A DNA stretch of 64,000 nucleotides from Candidatus Endonucleibacter sp. (ex Gigantidas childressi) (GTDB lineage Bacteria; Pseudomonadota; Gammaproteobacteria; Pseudomonadales; Endozoicomonadaceae): NCBI GenBank assembly GCA_030674875.1, contig JASXSU010000002.1:677001-741000 (forward strand), written 5' to 3'. Within the stretch, counting starts at the first letter, position 1. Each line of letters starts with the position of its first letter. The notes beneath the pieces were generated by a model. The model was not told the origin of the DNA. It did not search any database and saw only the letters and a list, made by a program, of their open reading frames with translations. A program made the position numbers and the translations under genes. Below are positions 1 through 10,130 of this stretch, piece after piece.

Positions 1-200
1 TCTTCTTTCACCTAGTTAGATGATGCTTTTCAGATCTGGAAGGGCATTCTAATGATAGAATTACGGCTGTATTTTTTAAAGAAACAACCTATTTTACGTA
101 TTTCAGGCTAAAATCAGTATCACAGTCAACAAGCTACCAAAGGGGTCTCAACAGCACCGCCTACGGAAGTATCTGACGAATTATAAATGAGACTAAAGTA

Positions 201-1541
201 TTGAGTGGTTTTCTAGGCATATTTCGCAAGAAAAAAAACACCTCCTCCGAGGCTAAGATGAGCGCCGCCAGCTCACAGCAGAAGCCTACGGTTAAAAACT
301 CCTCTCCCCCCCCTCACCCCAAAAAAACACATCAAACAAAAAACAACTGGAGTCTAAGCCAATTCAACGTAGAGCCTGAGGTAGGAAAAACTCTCTTTCA
401 TGATTTTGAATTGCCAGAGGGCTTAATGCACGCCATTTACGACCAAGGGTTCAAGTACTGCACCCCCATACAAGCTGAAGTATTAAGTAGCACTTTGGCG
501 GGAATGGATGCCATAGGAAAAGCTCAAACAGGCACTGGCAAAACAGCAGCTTTTCTCATTAGTACGATCACACAACTTGTCACCATACCACCACCATCCC
601 CCCGATATCTTGGTGAGCCTAGAGCAATTATTATTGCCCCAACCAGAGAGCTAGCACTACAGATAGGCAACGATGCAGAACAATTAACCAAGTATCTACC
701 ATTTCATGTTGTTACTGTGGTAGGAGGTATGGACTATGACAAGCAGCTTAAACAACTAACAGAGAACTACGTCGATATTCTTGTTGCAACTCCGGGGCGA
801 CTTCTTGACTATTGCGAACGCAAAGAACTTCATCTTGACCTTGTTGAAACACTGATCATAGATGAGGCCGACCGTATGCTGGATATGGGCTTTATTCCTC
901 AAGTTAAACGAATCGTCAGAATGACTCCCCGCCTCGGCGAACGTCAAACTTTGTTGTTTTCTGCAACATATACCGATGAAGTGCTTAGGCTAGGAGAGCA
1001 ATGGACTTGGAATCCAGTAAAAATAGAAATTGAGCCAGACAACATTGTTACAGATACGGTTGATCAAAAAATATACATTGTCACCAGCGAGCAGAAATAC
1101 CGTCTGCTGGTGAATATTATTAATAAAAACCAACTAAAGCGAGTTATTGTCTTCACTAACAGGAGAGATCAAACCCGACACTTGACTGAGAAATTACAAA
1201 AAACAGGTATCAATGCAGAGCAGATTTCCGGTGAAATTCCGCAGAATAAACGACTCAGAACTCTTGACAATTTTCGCAACGGCAAGATAAACATATTAGT
1301 TGCTACTGATGTTGCAGGCAGGGGCATTCACATTGACGATATCAGTCATGTCATCAATTACCATCTACCAGAAAACCTGGAAGACTATATACATAGAATT
1401 GGTCGAACCGGGCGAGCCGGTGCTAGTGGTATCAGTATCAGTTTTGCCTGTGAAAATGACTCTTTTCTGATACCTGAACTGGAGAAATTGTTAGGATCCA
1501 AGCTGAATACTGAATACCCCTCGGCTGACCTCCTTACCTAA
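201..1541 (+). CDS. rhlB: ATP-dependent RNA helicase RhlB (DEAD-box)
   Basis: This is a DEAD-box helicase of 446 residues; RhlB unwinds RNA in the RNA degradosome in the cytoplasm. Visible motifs in order are the Q-motif region (CTPIQA), Walker A (AQTGTGKT), [16 protein letters not shown] followed by [21 protein letters not shown] and [10 protein letters not shown]. The C-terminal half ([21 protein letters not shown]) matches RhlB rather than other DEAD-box paralogues. The usual RhlB length is about 420, with a variable basic N-terminus, as here (FRKKK). The start at 201 is a TTG. An in-frame ATG at 258 with GAGG five bases upstream is a good alternative and would shorten the protein by 19 residues. 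It stands alone, with IS debris following. Confidence 0.93.
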   Translation: MSGFLGIFRKKKNTSSEAKMSAASSQQKPTVKNSSPPPHPKKTHQTKNNWSLSQFNVEPEVGKTLFHDFELPEGLMHAIYDQGFKYCTPIQAEVLSSTLAGMDAIGKAQTGTGKTAAFLISTITQLVTIPPPSPRYLGEPRAIIIAPTRELALQIGNDAEQLTKYLPFHVVTVVGGMDYDKQLKQLTENYVDILVATPGRLLDYCERKELHLDLVETLIIDEADRMLDMGFIPQVKRIVRMTPRLGERQTLLFSATYTDEVLRLGEQWTWNPVKIEIEPDNIVTDTVDQKIYIVTSEQKYRLLVNIINKNQLKRVIVFTNRRDQTRHLTEKLQKTGINAEQISGEIPQNKRLRTLDNFRNGKINILVATDVAGRGIHIDDISHVINYHLPENLEDYIHRIGRTGRAGASGISISFACENDSFLIPELEKLLGSKLNTEYPSADLLT

Positions 1542-1616
1542 GATACGCTTTTGCAAGTTAGCCTATAGTGAAAGCTGCAGAAAATGGAGATAAAAAAATA
1601 CTTTTTTAAAACCCTT

Positions 1617-1682
1617 TATACCCGTTACCATTGGGGGCGGTAGGCGAAAAACGAGCCAAACCTCATGAGCCTGCCAACCCAT
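1617..1682. repeat. degenerate ERIC-like repeat (partial)
   Basis: It begins TATACCCGTTACCATT and contains CCTCATGAGCCTGCC, the same order of words as the left half and centre of the intact 128-bp palindromes at 28169 and 30486. The right half is not recognisable. The rest of the gap between 1542 and 2163 shows no gene. Confidence 0.4.
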
Positions 1683-2163
1683 TATCGAAGAGTGTTACCA
1701 GCCCCCCTTGAAATGTGCACCTGAATAAAGGTCCAGCTATGGTACCAAGTAGTGTACTAAGAATCGATGATTGTGAAAGACTGGCTATAAAAACTTTGGG
1801 TTCTTTAAGAGCCACTATCAAAAACTTGCAAGATCCTCCCTGTACCCCCACAGTTGTCGCTTCTTCTGATTCTCTCAACTTAAACAGGCAGAGATCAGGT
1901 AGTGATCAATAATATGCTCTTCAAAAGAGTTCAAAGAGTCCATAATTCATAACATGATGCCTTCCAAAATGTGTCAGTCTGTCAATTGGTGCTTGCTACT
2001 GATATATCGCGTGTGACGCTGTACATTTGGCGAGAAAAAGCATTATCTCAAAGAATACCAGCGCCTAAAGCCAGATCAATAAACCCCTGCAAACCAGTTG
2101 GCCGTGAGCATTGAAACTACTACGCTGAATAAAATAGAGTTGGTTGAATACTTTCGTAAAAAC

Positions 2164-2830
2164 CGACAAAAGATCCTGAAGCTGGCTGGCACGTTAAGAA
2201 TTACAGTCGTGGTAACAAAAAGAGCACCTATAGTTTTTCCGTTCATACTTGTGCCGATGAAGATGGATTTATTAATAGGCAAAGCGTAACGCATGGCAGT
2301 GTTCATTATTCTCAGGAACGTGATACCCTGCTACTGGGGGATGAAACGGCACTGTATGCGGATTCCGCTTACAGCTCTGAGCAGACCCGAGAGGAGTTAG
2401 CGCAGCTAGGTATTAAAGATCAAGTTCAACGTAAGGGCTACAGAGGAAAGCCTCTATCGAAAGAAGATAGAACTCGTAACAAAGAAATAGCCGTAACACT
2501 GTCGGGTGGTGAGCGTCCTTTTTTTGCCACCTATAAAAGACACTACTGACTTGCCAGAACTCGGTTCATGGGCCTTGCCAAAAATGCGCCAATTTATGGG
2601 CTGGCCGCTATTGCTGCGAACATTCGTAAAGGTACTAAGTTTTTGGTGCTCTATGGTGTGTCAAAACCATGTTATACAGGATAGATACGTTAAAAATCAG
2701 TCCGAAGCACTAAAATCAGCGTATAAAACAAATGATTTGATGTTCAACACCTTAGAAAGCTTCGTAATGGCTGACAAAACTTGGAAAGTTCAATTACCGT
2801 GACCAAAGTCGTTGGTTATACTGAGGTCTC
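2164..2830 (+). pseudogene. IS5-family transposase, 3' part of an element
   Basis: This is the 3' half of an IS5-family element. Reading across frameshifts gives words such as LYADSAYSSEQTREELAQLG, RKGYRGKPL and RFMGLAKNA, which are typical of the DDE domain C-terminus. The same sequence occurs in the fuller copy at 30197-31501. The right terminal inverted repeat (ending TGAGGTCTC at 2830) is intact, but everything upstream of about 2164 is missing. The element ends 17 bases before the stop codon of the receiver gene on the other strand. Confidence 0.75.
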
Positions 2831-2846
2831 TAACTAATTATTGTTT

Positions 2847-3248
2847 TTAAACTACGCTGGCTGGCGTAGAACTAGAATACTTAATAATATTATTCAGATG
2901 CTCAGCTAATCTACCATAAATAGTTGGTTTTTCTATATAGTCGATAGCACCTGCTCTAATAGCTTTTACAGCGCTAGCAATATCACTATGTAGCCCAAGC
3001 ATAATAACTGGTACCTGCCCACCTCTGGTGATAAGCGAAGTGAGTAAATAAAGAGCTCCTCTCATAGGCTTATCCATAGCAACAATAACACATGATGGTT
3101 GAGTAAACTCCATGGCTTTCATCAGCTCATCATCTGATTGGAAACAGTGTAAACTAAGTGCTTTTTCTGCACACAGACTACGTATCGTCTTTGTAGTACC
3201 TGCATCTGGCTCAAGAAGGTAAATAGTAGCGGTTGTTCTCAGATTCAT
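2847..3248 (-). CDS. orphan receiver-domain protein lacking the phosphoacceptor Asp
   Basis: This is a single response-regulator receiver domain of 133 residues with no output domain. The fold is recognisable: an acidic pair near the N-terminus (E13, D15), a beta-3 strand VIVAMDKPM, and AGAIDYIEKP with the conserved Lys107-Pro. In the usual pattern (VLLDxxMP) the phosphorylated Asp sits where Ala57 is found here, with an Asp two positions later. The domain therefore probably cannot be phosphorylated in the normal way and may work by protein-protein contact, or it may be decaying. A FixJ-type regulator lies 1 kb upstream on the same strand with IS debris between, so the two may once have been one signalling cluster. 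Confidence 0.75.
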   Translation of the reverse strand: MNLRTTATIYLLEPDAGTTKTIRSLCAEKALSLHCFQSDDELMKAMEFTQPSCVIVAMDKPMRGALYLLTSLITRGGQVPVIMLGLHSDIASAVKAIRAGAIDYIEKPTIYGRLAEHLNNIIKYSSSTPASVV

Positions 3249-3402
3249 GTAAGCAGCCTTGCTCTATAATAAATAATCAGCACCTTTCGTAATATGCTAC
3301 ACATATTTCTCTTTAAACGAAAATGATAACTAACTAAGCTGATGTACTCAACATGTTACAGTAGCACTTAAAGTGCTTTGAACTCATACCTAGACTGCCA
3401 GT

Positions 3403-3768
3403 ATAAGTTACACACTGTTGCCCAATAAAAAATCAATTGAACTATGGTCATTTAGGGCTTTTCGCGGCCGTATGTTATTATAAAACCAAAGCGCATCAAT
3501 TTTATTTGTCGACACTCCGCCGATACTATCGGTAAAATCACGTTTCCATGAGTAGCATGGCTTGGACAAATATATATTATCGTCTATTACTTTAACGATA
3601 CTTGCATGGCCAGCAAACTCACCCTTCCATGCACTGGACAAAAAAATATTTCCCTGTGCTTTTCAAGATATATACCCATCACGGTATCTATTTCCCAATG
3701 ACCTAGTGTTTCACGCGTTTCTACTTCAGCTGATCGGTCTGCTATATTGCGCTTATTGGCAATCCTGC
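3403..3768 (-). pseudogene. IS30-family transposase remnant (type C)
   Basis: On the minus strand, fragments read ANKRNIADRSAEVETRETLG then HWEIDTVMG, an IS30 catalytic-core signature, followed by a C-terminal piece with FYNNIRPRKALNDHSS. The pieces are in different frames and the catalytic part is incomplete. The same sequence family recurs at 5563-6480 and 18475-18665. Confidence 0.55.
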
Positions 3769-3817
3769 CTAAGTTTTTGGTGCTCTATGGTGTGTCAAAA
3801 CCATGTTATACAGGGCT
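3769..3817 (+). repeat. IS5-family 3' fragment (about 49 bp)
   Basis: The segment reads TTTTTGGTGCTCTATGGTGT and continues to CATGTTATACAGGG. It is nearly identical to the end of the IS5 transposase genes at 2638-2683 and 31308-31350, and it abuts the left end of the IS30-A fragment exactly, so IS30-A probably inserted into an IS5 copy. Confidence 0.6.
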
Positions 3818-4190
3818 GATTCAAATCTGGAGTGCATCACTTGACTAGGTAGAAGAAAGGGCTAGCTGAAGGTAAGCTCCTACCCTTTTCTCCGGCAAGA
3901 GATGAAGTGATGACTACAACTTAGCAACAACTGGCTTACGAGCAACGATGCCAGATTTCCGCCCTAAAGAAAAGAGGTTGCAGCCAAAGGGATATAGCGG
4001 AGATCATTGGTACCAGCCAGTCCACTGTGATCCGAGAGCTGGCAAGGAATACTGGCTACGTGGATATAGGCATAGGCAAACACAAGGCCGAACAGATAGG
4101 CGGCGTACAGAGTCGGCTCTGGCGAGTAGAATGACGCCAAAAATGATCGCGGTGATTGAATCAAAGCTGCGTGTAGAGTGGAGCCCAGCG
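3818..4190 (+). pseudogene. IS30-family transposase, 5' fragment (type A)
   Basis: The left terminal repeat GATTCAAATCTGGAGTGCAT is followed by a frameshifted N-terminal transposase sequence: YEQRCQISALKKRGCSQRDI, then IIGTSQSTVIRELARNTG (helix-turn-helix), then ASRMTPKMIAVIESKL. It stops abruptly at about 4190, 20 bases from the 3' end of the FixJ-type gene. A longer copy is at 27805-28968. Confidence 0.7.
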
Positions 4191-4210
4191 TCACTTCACC
4201 TATGCTTATG

Positions 4211-4861
4211 TTATGCAAAACGAAGCTCATCATCAAGATGCTCTTTAACTTGGATTACCTGCCTTACCAAGTGCGCCAAAGACTTAGTGCCCATTTTCTC
4301 CATAACACGTGAGCGATGAATTTCAACAGTTCTTTGACTTAGGTTTATATCAGCAGCAATAACCTTATTAGCCTTTCCTTCCATAACATGATGGAGAACC
4401 TCACGCTCCCTATCTGTCAAGATCGATAGCCTCTGCAGTATTTTTTTGTGTTCCAGTAACTCTATACGCTGTCGTGCGTCAAGTTTGAGTCCTTCGTTGA
4501 TCAAATCAAATAAATCGTGGTCACGTAATGGCTTTTGTATGAAGGTCATTGCACCATCCTTAATGGCCTGCACCGCCATCGGTACATCTCCGTGCCCCGT
4601 GATAAAAATGATGGGTAGAATGCAATGAATCTCATTCAACCTGCTTTGTAGATCAAGACCACTCATACTAGGCATACGAATATCAAGCACTATGCATCCT
4701 GGACGATTTTCGTCATAATATTTCAGGAAATCTAGTGGAGAAGAAAATGTTTCTACTAACTGCTCTACAGAGTTCATTAACATTTTCAACGAATCGCGCA
4801 CAGCTTCGTCATCATCTACAATAAAAACGGTAGATTCTTGCCCAATATTTTTTTTCTGCAT
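4211..4861 (-). CDS. FixJ/NarL-type response regulator
   Basis: This two-domain transcription regulator has 216 residues. The N-terminal receiver has TVFIVDDDEAVRDSL, the phosphoacceptor region CIVLDIRMPSMSG and FIQKP. The C-terminal LuxR-type helix-turn-helix has LTDREREVLHHV and LSQRTVEIHRSRVMEKM. This layout is that of FixJ/TodT regulators, which are phosphorylated by a partner histidine kinase and then bind DNA. I chose the ATG at 4861 because GGAG lies five bases upstream; a longer frame reaches 4939 but adds 26 unconserved hydrophobic residues. No histidine kinase is in the window. The gene ends against an IS30 fragment, so the downstream neighbour may have been lost. Confidence 0.85.
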   Translation of the reverse strand: MQKKNIGQESTVFIVDDDEAVRDSLKMLMNSVEQLVETFSSPLDFLKYYDENRPGCIVLDIRMPSMSGLDLQSRLNEIHCILPIIFITGHGDVPMAVQAIKDGAMTFIQKPLRDHDLFDLINEGLKLDARQRIELLEHKKILQRLSILTDREREVLHHVMEGKANKVIAADINLSQRTVEIHRSRVMEKMGTKSLAHLVRQVIQVKEHLDDELRFA

Positions 4862-5029
4862 AATTACTCCGCAGTATACAAAGTGTTTTGTTGCAAATGA
4901 AAAAAGTACAGTTAAAGCCAAAGATAAGCCTACACACAAGTTTATAGCCCCAAAATACCGAAACTGAGATTCAACCTCTATAAAATCAGTTCAATCCTGC
5001 AGCAAAGGTTTTACACGCATTACGAAGGT

Positions 5030-5104
5030 ATAAATGAATGAGATGAGTGGAGCGAGGCTAAGAGAGATCAGCAACACCCCACACCTTCAAAAGCAATAGA
5101 TATA
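5030..5104. repeat. degenerate ERIC-like repeat
   Basis: Words GAATGAGATGAGTGGAGCGA, AGAGATCAGCAACACCCCAC and ACCTTCAAAAGCAATAGATA follow the order seen in the right half of the intergenic repeat family (compare 20914-21018). Confidence 0.4.
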
Positions 5105-5560
5105 AACACTCAATCCCTATAACTCTTGTTTATCATAATTCTATGACGTAGTCACGGAATTTGTTTCAATAAATATATCCTATTATACACAAAAGAGGCT
5201 TTTACTATATACATTATAGATAAAAAAAGTATAAAGAATTGGCGATTGTAAATTATACACTCTCCTATAACCGAAGGAAATACTTATAATAAGTTATTCT
5301 AATAAGTACACAGCATTAGCCCTATATCAAGAGACAAATAGACATTGTTTTCAAATTATACCAAGTACCTTTCTGTAAAATGCGTAGCAGACCAACGGCT
5401 CAATTATTAAACACGACATGTGCCATCTATATTGCTGCACTGATTCTACATTCAATCCTATTACGAATGCCGAATTCATATACTAAGTCCGACACCAAAT
5501 TTAATAAAAACGACGAACTTCGATACTCTTAACGCCATACTCCGACCACGAAGTAAAAAT
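5105..5560. other. AT-rich gap without a recognisable gene
   Basis: I see no convincing open frame, RNA or intact repeat. The last 55 bases before 5560 (AAAAACGACGAACTTCGATA) recur at 29945-29965, so they probably belong to the IS30 type-C element that follows. Confidence 0.4.
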
Positions 5561-5562
5561 CT

Positions 5563-6480
5563 ATGATGCATCAACAACTCACCAAGGATGTTAAATATAT
5601 GATAGTAGCGATAAAAAGGCAAGAATTAAGGTTTACGAACATTTCCAGCGCTACCGGGAAACACCGAAGCACCAGATATCAAGAATTTAAACGCAATACT
5701 TGTTGGCATAATGATGGTTCATATCAACCTATCAAAGCTCAGCTAAAGACACTAGCTCAACGTCAACGCTTACAGAAAATAATTATGAGATCGTTAGTCC
5801 GCTCTTACTTAAATAATGGAGTCCTGATCAGATTACTGGTTACTTAAAGTGGCTAGATTTACGTTGCTTTATCCATGAAAATATTTATCGATATATTTGC
5901 CGTGATAAAAAGAAAGGCTGGTTGCTATGGAATCACTTGAGTTATGCTCAAAAGAGAAGACGTAAACGCTACAAGACTAATGGTAGTCGTGGCAGGCTTG
6001 CCAATAAGCCTAATATAGCAGCTGAAGTAGAAACGCGTAAAACCTTAGACTACTGGAGCATAGATACCGTGATGGATAAAGGTCCTGAACACTGTATAGT
6101 TACACTGGTTGAGCGAAAAACTGGTTACACATTAATAAGCCAATTAAACGATAGAACAACCAAACCAACCAACAAACGAACGGTAAAATTAATGAATAAA
6201 ATACCTGGTAAATTTAAACCATTTACATCAGATAATGGCACCAAGCTTCACCAACATAAGAAAGTTGAAGAAGTAACCAATTGCCCTTATTACTTTGCCA
6301 ACCACATCGCCCATGGGAACGCGGTAGGAATAAAAACACCAATTACTTTATTCTACAATACTTAGTTAAGGAAACATCAATAGCAGCACTAACTCAACAA
6401 CTATGCACTATCATCGCTGCTAAATGAAATACAATACCAGGGAAGATATTAACTTATAAAGCACCTAAATAATTCTTTTA
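5563..6480 (+). pseudogene. IS30-family transposase, decayed (type C)
   Basis: An IS30-type transposase is spread over several frames. The N-terminal part has a DNA-binding region with LRFTNISSATGKHRSTRYQE; the catalytic core reads RLANKPNIAAEVETRKTLDY, WSIDTVMDKG, LVERKTGYTLI and FTSDNG. Stops and frame changes occur near 5845 and after 6300, where the last catalytic Glu region should be. It is not functional. The tail (TTTTGCCGCACTTCAAACTT near 6495) recurs at 29030 and 30060. Confidence 0.75.
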
Positions 6481-7223
6481 TGCATAACTATTTTTGCCGC
6501 ACTTCAAACTTGCCACTAAGAATTAAAGAAATCACATAGTAATTAACACAGATGTAATTTTTCTTCATATACCTATTCGAAGTTGAGTTATTAAAACATA
6601 TTATGAATAGATAACAAACAACTGACAATTCTGTTGTTGTATAAAGCCACTATAGAAGAAAATGGCTGTTTGTTAGTCTGGGTAATACTTTTAACACTAT
6701 AACTCCATTCTACTTTAGTTTGGTGAGCATGGATTTTTGCATGAGGGTGAGCTCGAAACTCTTTCTGCATATTAGTAATTTTTATATTGAACTGTTCAAA
6801 CATATTGATAATACTCTTACCTCTTATTTGCATCTTATTTGCATCTTGGATTTATTTGAAGGATTTATCGGACTCAGGTACTTTTGTGTTATTTTCTGCA
6901 TCAATAGAGCCTGTTTAAGGAACCTGAAGCCTTGATCGGCACTTGACCAGCTTGACGTAAAATAAGATAATATTGGCCTGGCTTGACTAGGGATCTAGCG
7001 AGAGACCCTATATTGGGGGAACCGTTTTCACTAGGCAGCTCTAGCAACCATTGAGCATACTCACGAATCACAGCCCACAACACCGTGCATGATTTCAATC
7101 ATTCTTGAACATCACTGTTATTGGTTACATGGAAAAAAATGATTCATATTTTTGCTTAGTATACTGATAGCTTCATGTAAGCGCCCTCTTACTTTCATGC
7201 CATGAAAATCAAGCTGCAAAAGA
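6481..7223. other. gap with short open frames, no recognised gene
   Basis: The sequence is AT-rich. The open stretch on the minus strand at 6901-7098 (65 residues, with LARSLVKPGQYYLILRQAGQ) has no start signal I trust and no family I recognise; it could be the tail of a lost gene. Confidence 0.3.
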
Positions 7224-7364
7224 TTAAGTATTAACGATCATCCCGTTGACTAGCAGTTCTTGCTGAATAATATGTTCTGGAGTAACCTTTAACCCTTCAG
7301 CGGCCAGGGACGGATCTCTAATTAATAATAATATGACTAGCGTACATAGTAGAGAGAGGTTCAT
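7224..7364 (-). CDS. small exported peptide or truncated exported protein (46 aa)
   Basis: The ATG at 7364 has GGAGAG about nine bases upstream. The product begins MNLSLLCTLVILLLIRDP and continues SLAAEG, a good Sec signal peptide with a likely cleavage after SLA or SLAA, leaving a mature peptide of only about 25 residues (KVTPEHIIQQELLVNG). It may be a true small secreted peptide or the surviving 5' end of a larger periplasmic protein, since the region around it is degraded. I do not recognise the mature part. Confidence 0.35.
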   Translation of the reverse strand: MNLSLLCTLVILLLIRDPSLAAEGLKVTPEHIIQQELLVNGMIVNT

Positions 7365-7442
7365 CCTTGCTTCTCTCCATAATAAAGTTATTTCAATAGC
7401 CATACCTGTCCTGATTTAAGACCGCAAAGCTTAGCCTCCCTT

Positions 7443-7558
7443 TATACCAACTCCCGCTGCAAGCGTGAAATTACTAACCGTGCTCACTTACCCCAATCAC
7501 CTACTACTCGAAGGCTCATGGGAGTTAGCTCATTGGCCTCTCCTCGAACCCTCAGTGA
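7443..7558. repeat. degenerate ERIC-like repeat
   Basis: It contains TATACCAACTCCCGCTGCAA near its start and CCCCAATCACCTACTACTCG plus AAGGCTCATGGGAG in its centre, in the same order as the intact palindromes. The right end has decayed. Confidence 0.5.
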
Positions 7559-7606
7559 AAACTAGCGCACCTACATATCAATTGTTTTGAGCATAATAGT
7601 CAACCC

Positions 7607-8602
7607 CTATGCTTTTTGTAACTGTTCTTTTAGCTTTTCTGGTAATTCGGTAATAATCAATTGCCCAGATGCTTTATCATAACGTATTTGGCTGCCGAGA
7701 AGCTCTGCATTGAAGGAAAGATTTAATCCTTTCCCGCTGCCACTGTAGCGTATAAGCTTGGTCAGAGTTCGTCGCTCTGGCGTTATAGGCAAGGTCATAT
7801 CGTAATCTCTGGTATTCACAAAACGAGCAAAATCATCGGATCCAAATTCCGTAATATGACCGGTCAGTTCTGCTAAGGATACGTCTTCACCATCACTCAG
7901 CTTGTTTTGACAGTAGTCATGAATCTTTCTTTTGACGGTTTTTCGATCTTCACTAGAAGCGGTTTCTTGGCAGTAATCTTCTACAGCGGAGACAAGGTTG
8001 ACAGTTTCTTCTTTACTACCGCTAGTTTCAGTGCAGCCAAGAGCTTGCTGAAAGACATCGCTAAGTCGATGACCAGTGCGTGGGCGAACAAATGAAAGAT
8101 AGCGACTGCCTAAAGGGTTTTTTTGCCACTCATTAATATTTATGCGACAAGCCAAAGGCATTCGCGCCGTATCAAGATAAGAGCAATCGGTAATATTAAG
8201 GTCCTGTGTCACTGTAACGCTAGCGTGATGAGTGAGAATACAAAGCAAAAAATAATGGCTTAGCCCCTGTTTATAGTCTGCTAAAAGAACATAGCCACCA
8301 CCTTGGGACCCAGCCTGATTTAAACTTTCTTTGAGTTTTTCCAGAGTTTGAGTAGTAAACTCGGCATAGTCCATGGAACCGTTGATATATTGCTCCAACC
8401 AATCTGCAAAATGATTATCATTACCCTCATAAAACTGGCCGTAACGTTTATCTTGCTTTTTATTGAAGGTTTGCTGAAGATCCTCAAGCATTGCCTCCAA
8501 TGCTGGCGTTGGCTGGAGACTGTGGCTTGATGGCTTTGCTGTCAAGGCATTGGTTTCAGCTGAGTGCTCCAACTGATGGACGATAATTTTTTGAATGGTC
8601 AT
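7607..8602 (-). CDS. yejK: nucleoid-associated protein YejK (NdpA)
   Basis: YejK/NdpA proteins are cytoplasmic nucleoid-associated proteins of about 335 residues; this one has 331 from the ATG at 8602 (a TTG at 8614 would add four). Typical conserved stretches are the N-terminal IQKIIVHQLEHS, a central GGGYVLLADY and NPLGSRYLSFVRPRTG, and a C-terminal DYDMTLPITPERRTLTKLI. The molecular role is chromatin association; the exact function is not well defined. It is transcribed away from the PAP2 gene cluster, with 37 bases between, and could share its transcript. Confidence 0.88.
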   Translation of the reverse strand: MTIQKIIVHQLEHSAETNALTAKPSSHSLQPTPALEAMLEDLQQTFNKKQDKRYGQFYEGNDNHFADWLEQYINGSMDYAEFTTQTLEKLKESLNQAGSQGGGYVLLADYKQGLSHYFLLCILTHHASVTVTQDLNITDCSYLDTARMPLACRININEWQKNPLGSRYLSFVRPRTGHRLSDVFQQALGCTETSGSKEETVNLVSAVEDYCQETASSEDRKTVKRKIHDYCQNKLSDGEDVSLAELTGHITEFGSDDFARFVNTRDYDMTLPITPERRTLTKLIRYSGSGKGLNLSFNAELLGSQIRYDKASGQLIITELPEKLKEQLQKA

Positions 8603-8639
8603 GATAATAACCAAGTGAGTGGATGGGTCCGATCACCGA

Positions 8640-9554
8640 TCAGGCGGGAATACTACCTGGCACACAGAGACGCCTATGGAGCCAAGGCCAGAATATTATA
8701 CTCCAAAGGGTAATTAGCAACCCTCGGAGAAAACTATAACTGTAAATAGAAATAGTGCTTTTAATCAAGGTTGGCGTAGTTGCAGTTAACTGCCAGATCA
8801 ATATGGTAATAAAAAAGCCTAGGACAGTACGGACTAATAACTGCAGAGTACAAAGATTCATGGTTGTTGTATCGTCCAAGCCATGGTTAATAATTAAGCC
8901 GATAGCGACTCCAATTAATAGCAATAGATGCTTGTGTGTGGCTGTTTGCGTAGCGGCTCCAAGGACTAATTCTGAAGCCAACATAATAATTGGCGCTATA
9001 ACAGCGATGCCAAGAAAAATAGAAAAAAACATCTTCCTCGAAATAGTGGCCAGTATTATTGAAGCTTGCTGTGAAAAATACACCCATAGTAAAAGCACCA
9101 GACACCCTATGGCTATTCCGGTTAAAACTTGAGAGGGGAAATGCACACCAAGATATACACGGGATAGAGCAATAGTGACAATAAATAGCAATGCTATAGC
9201 TGTAATAATTGGGCTGCGCAACCTCCATGCCAATAGCCCCCAGAACACAGTAGCATTCTGACTATGACCCGACGGCATACCATAGCCTGATTCTCTAATA
9301 CCTTGAAACAAGCTTGTATCGAGCATATAAGGGCGGGGAGCAGCTATCAATGGTTTTATAAATAAAAAAAACAGGGTGCTCAATAATACGCTACAAGACA
9401 AACTTAGCGCTAAGCGCTGAAAGCCACTCCAATAGAGCATCGCACCTAGTAATAAGTAATGCTTAGAGTAGACATGAAGCGACAGCCATCGAAGAAAACC
9501 GTCCGCAAAAGAAAAGGCTTGCTGTACATCAGCAATGAAGGTAAAAGAGTCCAT
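8640..9554 (-). CDS. PAP2-family membrane phosphatase
   Basis: This is a multi-pass membrane protein of 304 residues. It carries the three phosphatase signature blocks of the PAP2 superfamily: KPLIAAPRP (about residue 67), GMPSGHSQ with the catalytic His, and SRVYLGVHFPSQ with the second His. Such enzymes remove phosphate from lipid substrates (undecaprenyl pyrophosphate, phosphatidylglycerophosphate or lipid A) on the periplasmic face of the inner membrane; the substrate cannot be told from the sequence. After the phosphatase core there are about four further hydrophobic segments, longer than a minimal PgpB or BacA-type PAP2 protein. The start codon overlaps the stop of the upstream 73-residue gene by one base (TAATG), suggesting translational coupling. 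Confidence 0.85.
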   Translation of the reverse strand: MDSFTFIADVQQAFSFADGFLRWLSLHVYSKHYLLLGAMLYWSGFQRLALSLSCSVLLSTLFFLFIKPLIAAPRPYMLDTSLFQGIRESGYGMPSGHSQNATVFWGLLAWRLRSPIITAIALLFIVTIALSRVYLGVHFPSQVLTGIAIGCLVLLLWVYFSQQASIILATISRKMFFSIFLGIAVIAPIIMLASELVLGAATQTATHKHLLLLIGVAIGLIINHGLDDTTTMNLCTLQLLVRTVLGFFITILIWQLTATTPTLIKSTISIYSYSFLRGLLITLWSIIFWPWLHRRLCVPGSIPA

Positions 9555-9775
9555 TATTTAGCCTTTAATTTTAGTGGGTGATTGAAACTCTGTTTAACAG
9601 TATTATCCAATATGTGCTGATTAGATCTGACTTCAGCCAAAAATCGGATAGCAGCATACAAACTCAATACTTCTTGGATAATCTCGCTAACAAAGCACTC
9701 TTTATTGGTAAGGTTTTTCTTAAATACTTGTTCAAGTTGTGTTTGTAGATCTGAGACCATGAACTCCAATCCCAT
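9554..9775 (-). CDS. hypothetical protein (73 aa) coupled to PAP2 phosphatase
   Basis: This small soluble, probably helical protein is encoded directly upstream of the PAP2 gene, with a one-base stop/start overlap. I do not recognise a family. The size and position next to yejK recall YejL, but the sequence (FLAEVRSNQHILDN, KQSFNHPLKLKAK) does not show a convincing match. The overlap is the best evidence that it is a real gene. Confidence 0.5.
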   Translation of the reverse strand: MGLEFMVSDLQTQLEQVFKKNLTNKECFVSEIIQEVLSLYAAIRFLAEVRSNQHILDNTVKQSFNHPLKLKAK

Positions 9776-10130
9776 ATTAATTAGCTCTGGGGCAGTAGAT
9801 GGTAGCAGATTTAGCTATGAAAAAGTACTAATTATGAAAGCAGCAGTTTCAGCATTTTGTCTCGTGGATATGGCAGTAACATGACGCGATGAATAGGCGG
9901 AGTATTGCCATAGAGCATCCCGAGCGCCAGCACTTGTTATATCGAATTTTTAGATAGCTGTCTAGATAATGCTGTAGTGGTGCCAAAAATACTACCCACA
10001 CCTTCAATGGTAACTGGTATAGAAATGGTAAGATGACAAATGCATCTCCACCTTCTTCATGGATCTCGTTAGCGCGAAAGGCCGAGCGAGTGTCGCAATT
10101 GTATTTTGTCTGGCTGCACCCTAGTAAGTG
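9776..10130. other. 355-bp gap, no gene seen
   Basis: There is no supported open frame. Words such as ACACCTTCAATGGTAACTGG near 10000 resemble the degraded ERIC-like family, but no full unit can be drawn. Confidence 0.35.

Noticed and set aside
9554-9775. Assignment of the 73-residue protein as YejL
   Set aside because: Position near yejK is suggestive, but the sequence does not follow the YejL pattern, so I left it as hypothetical.
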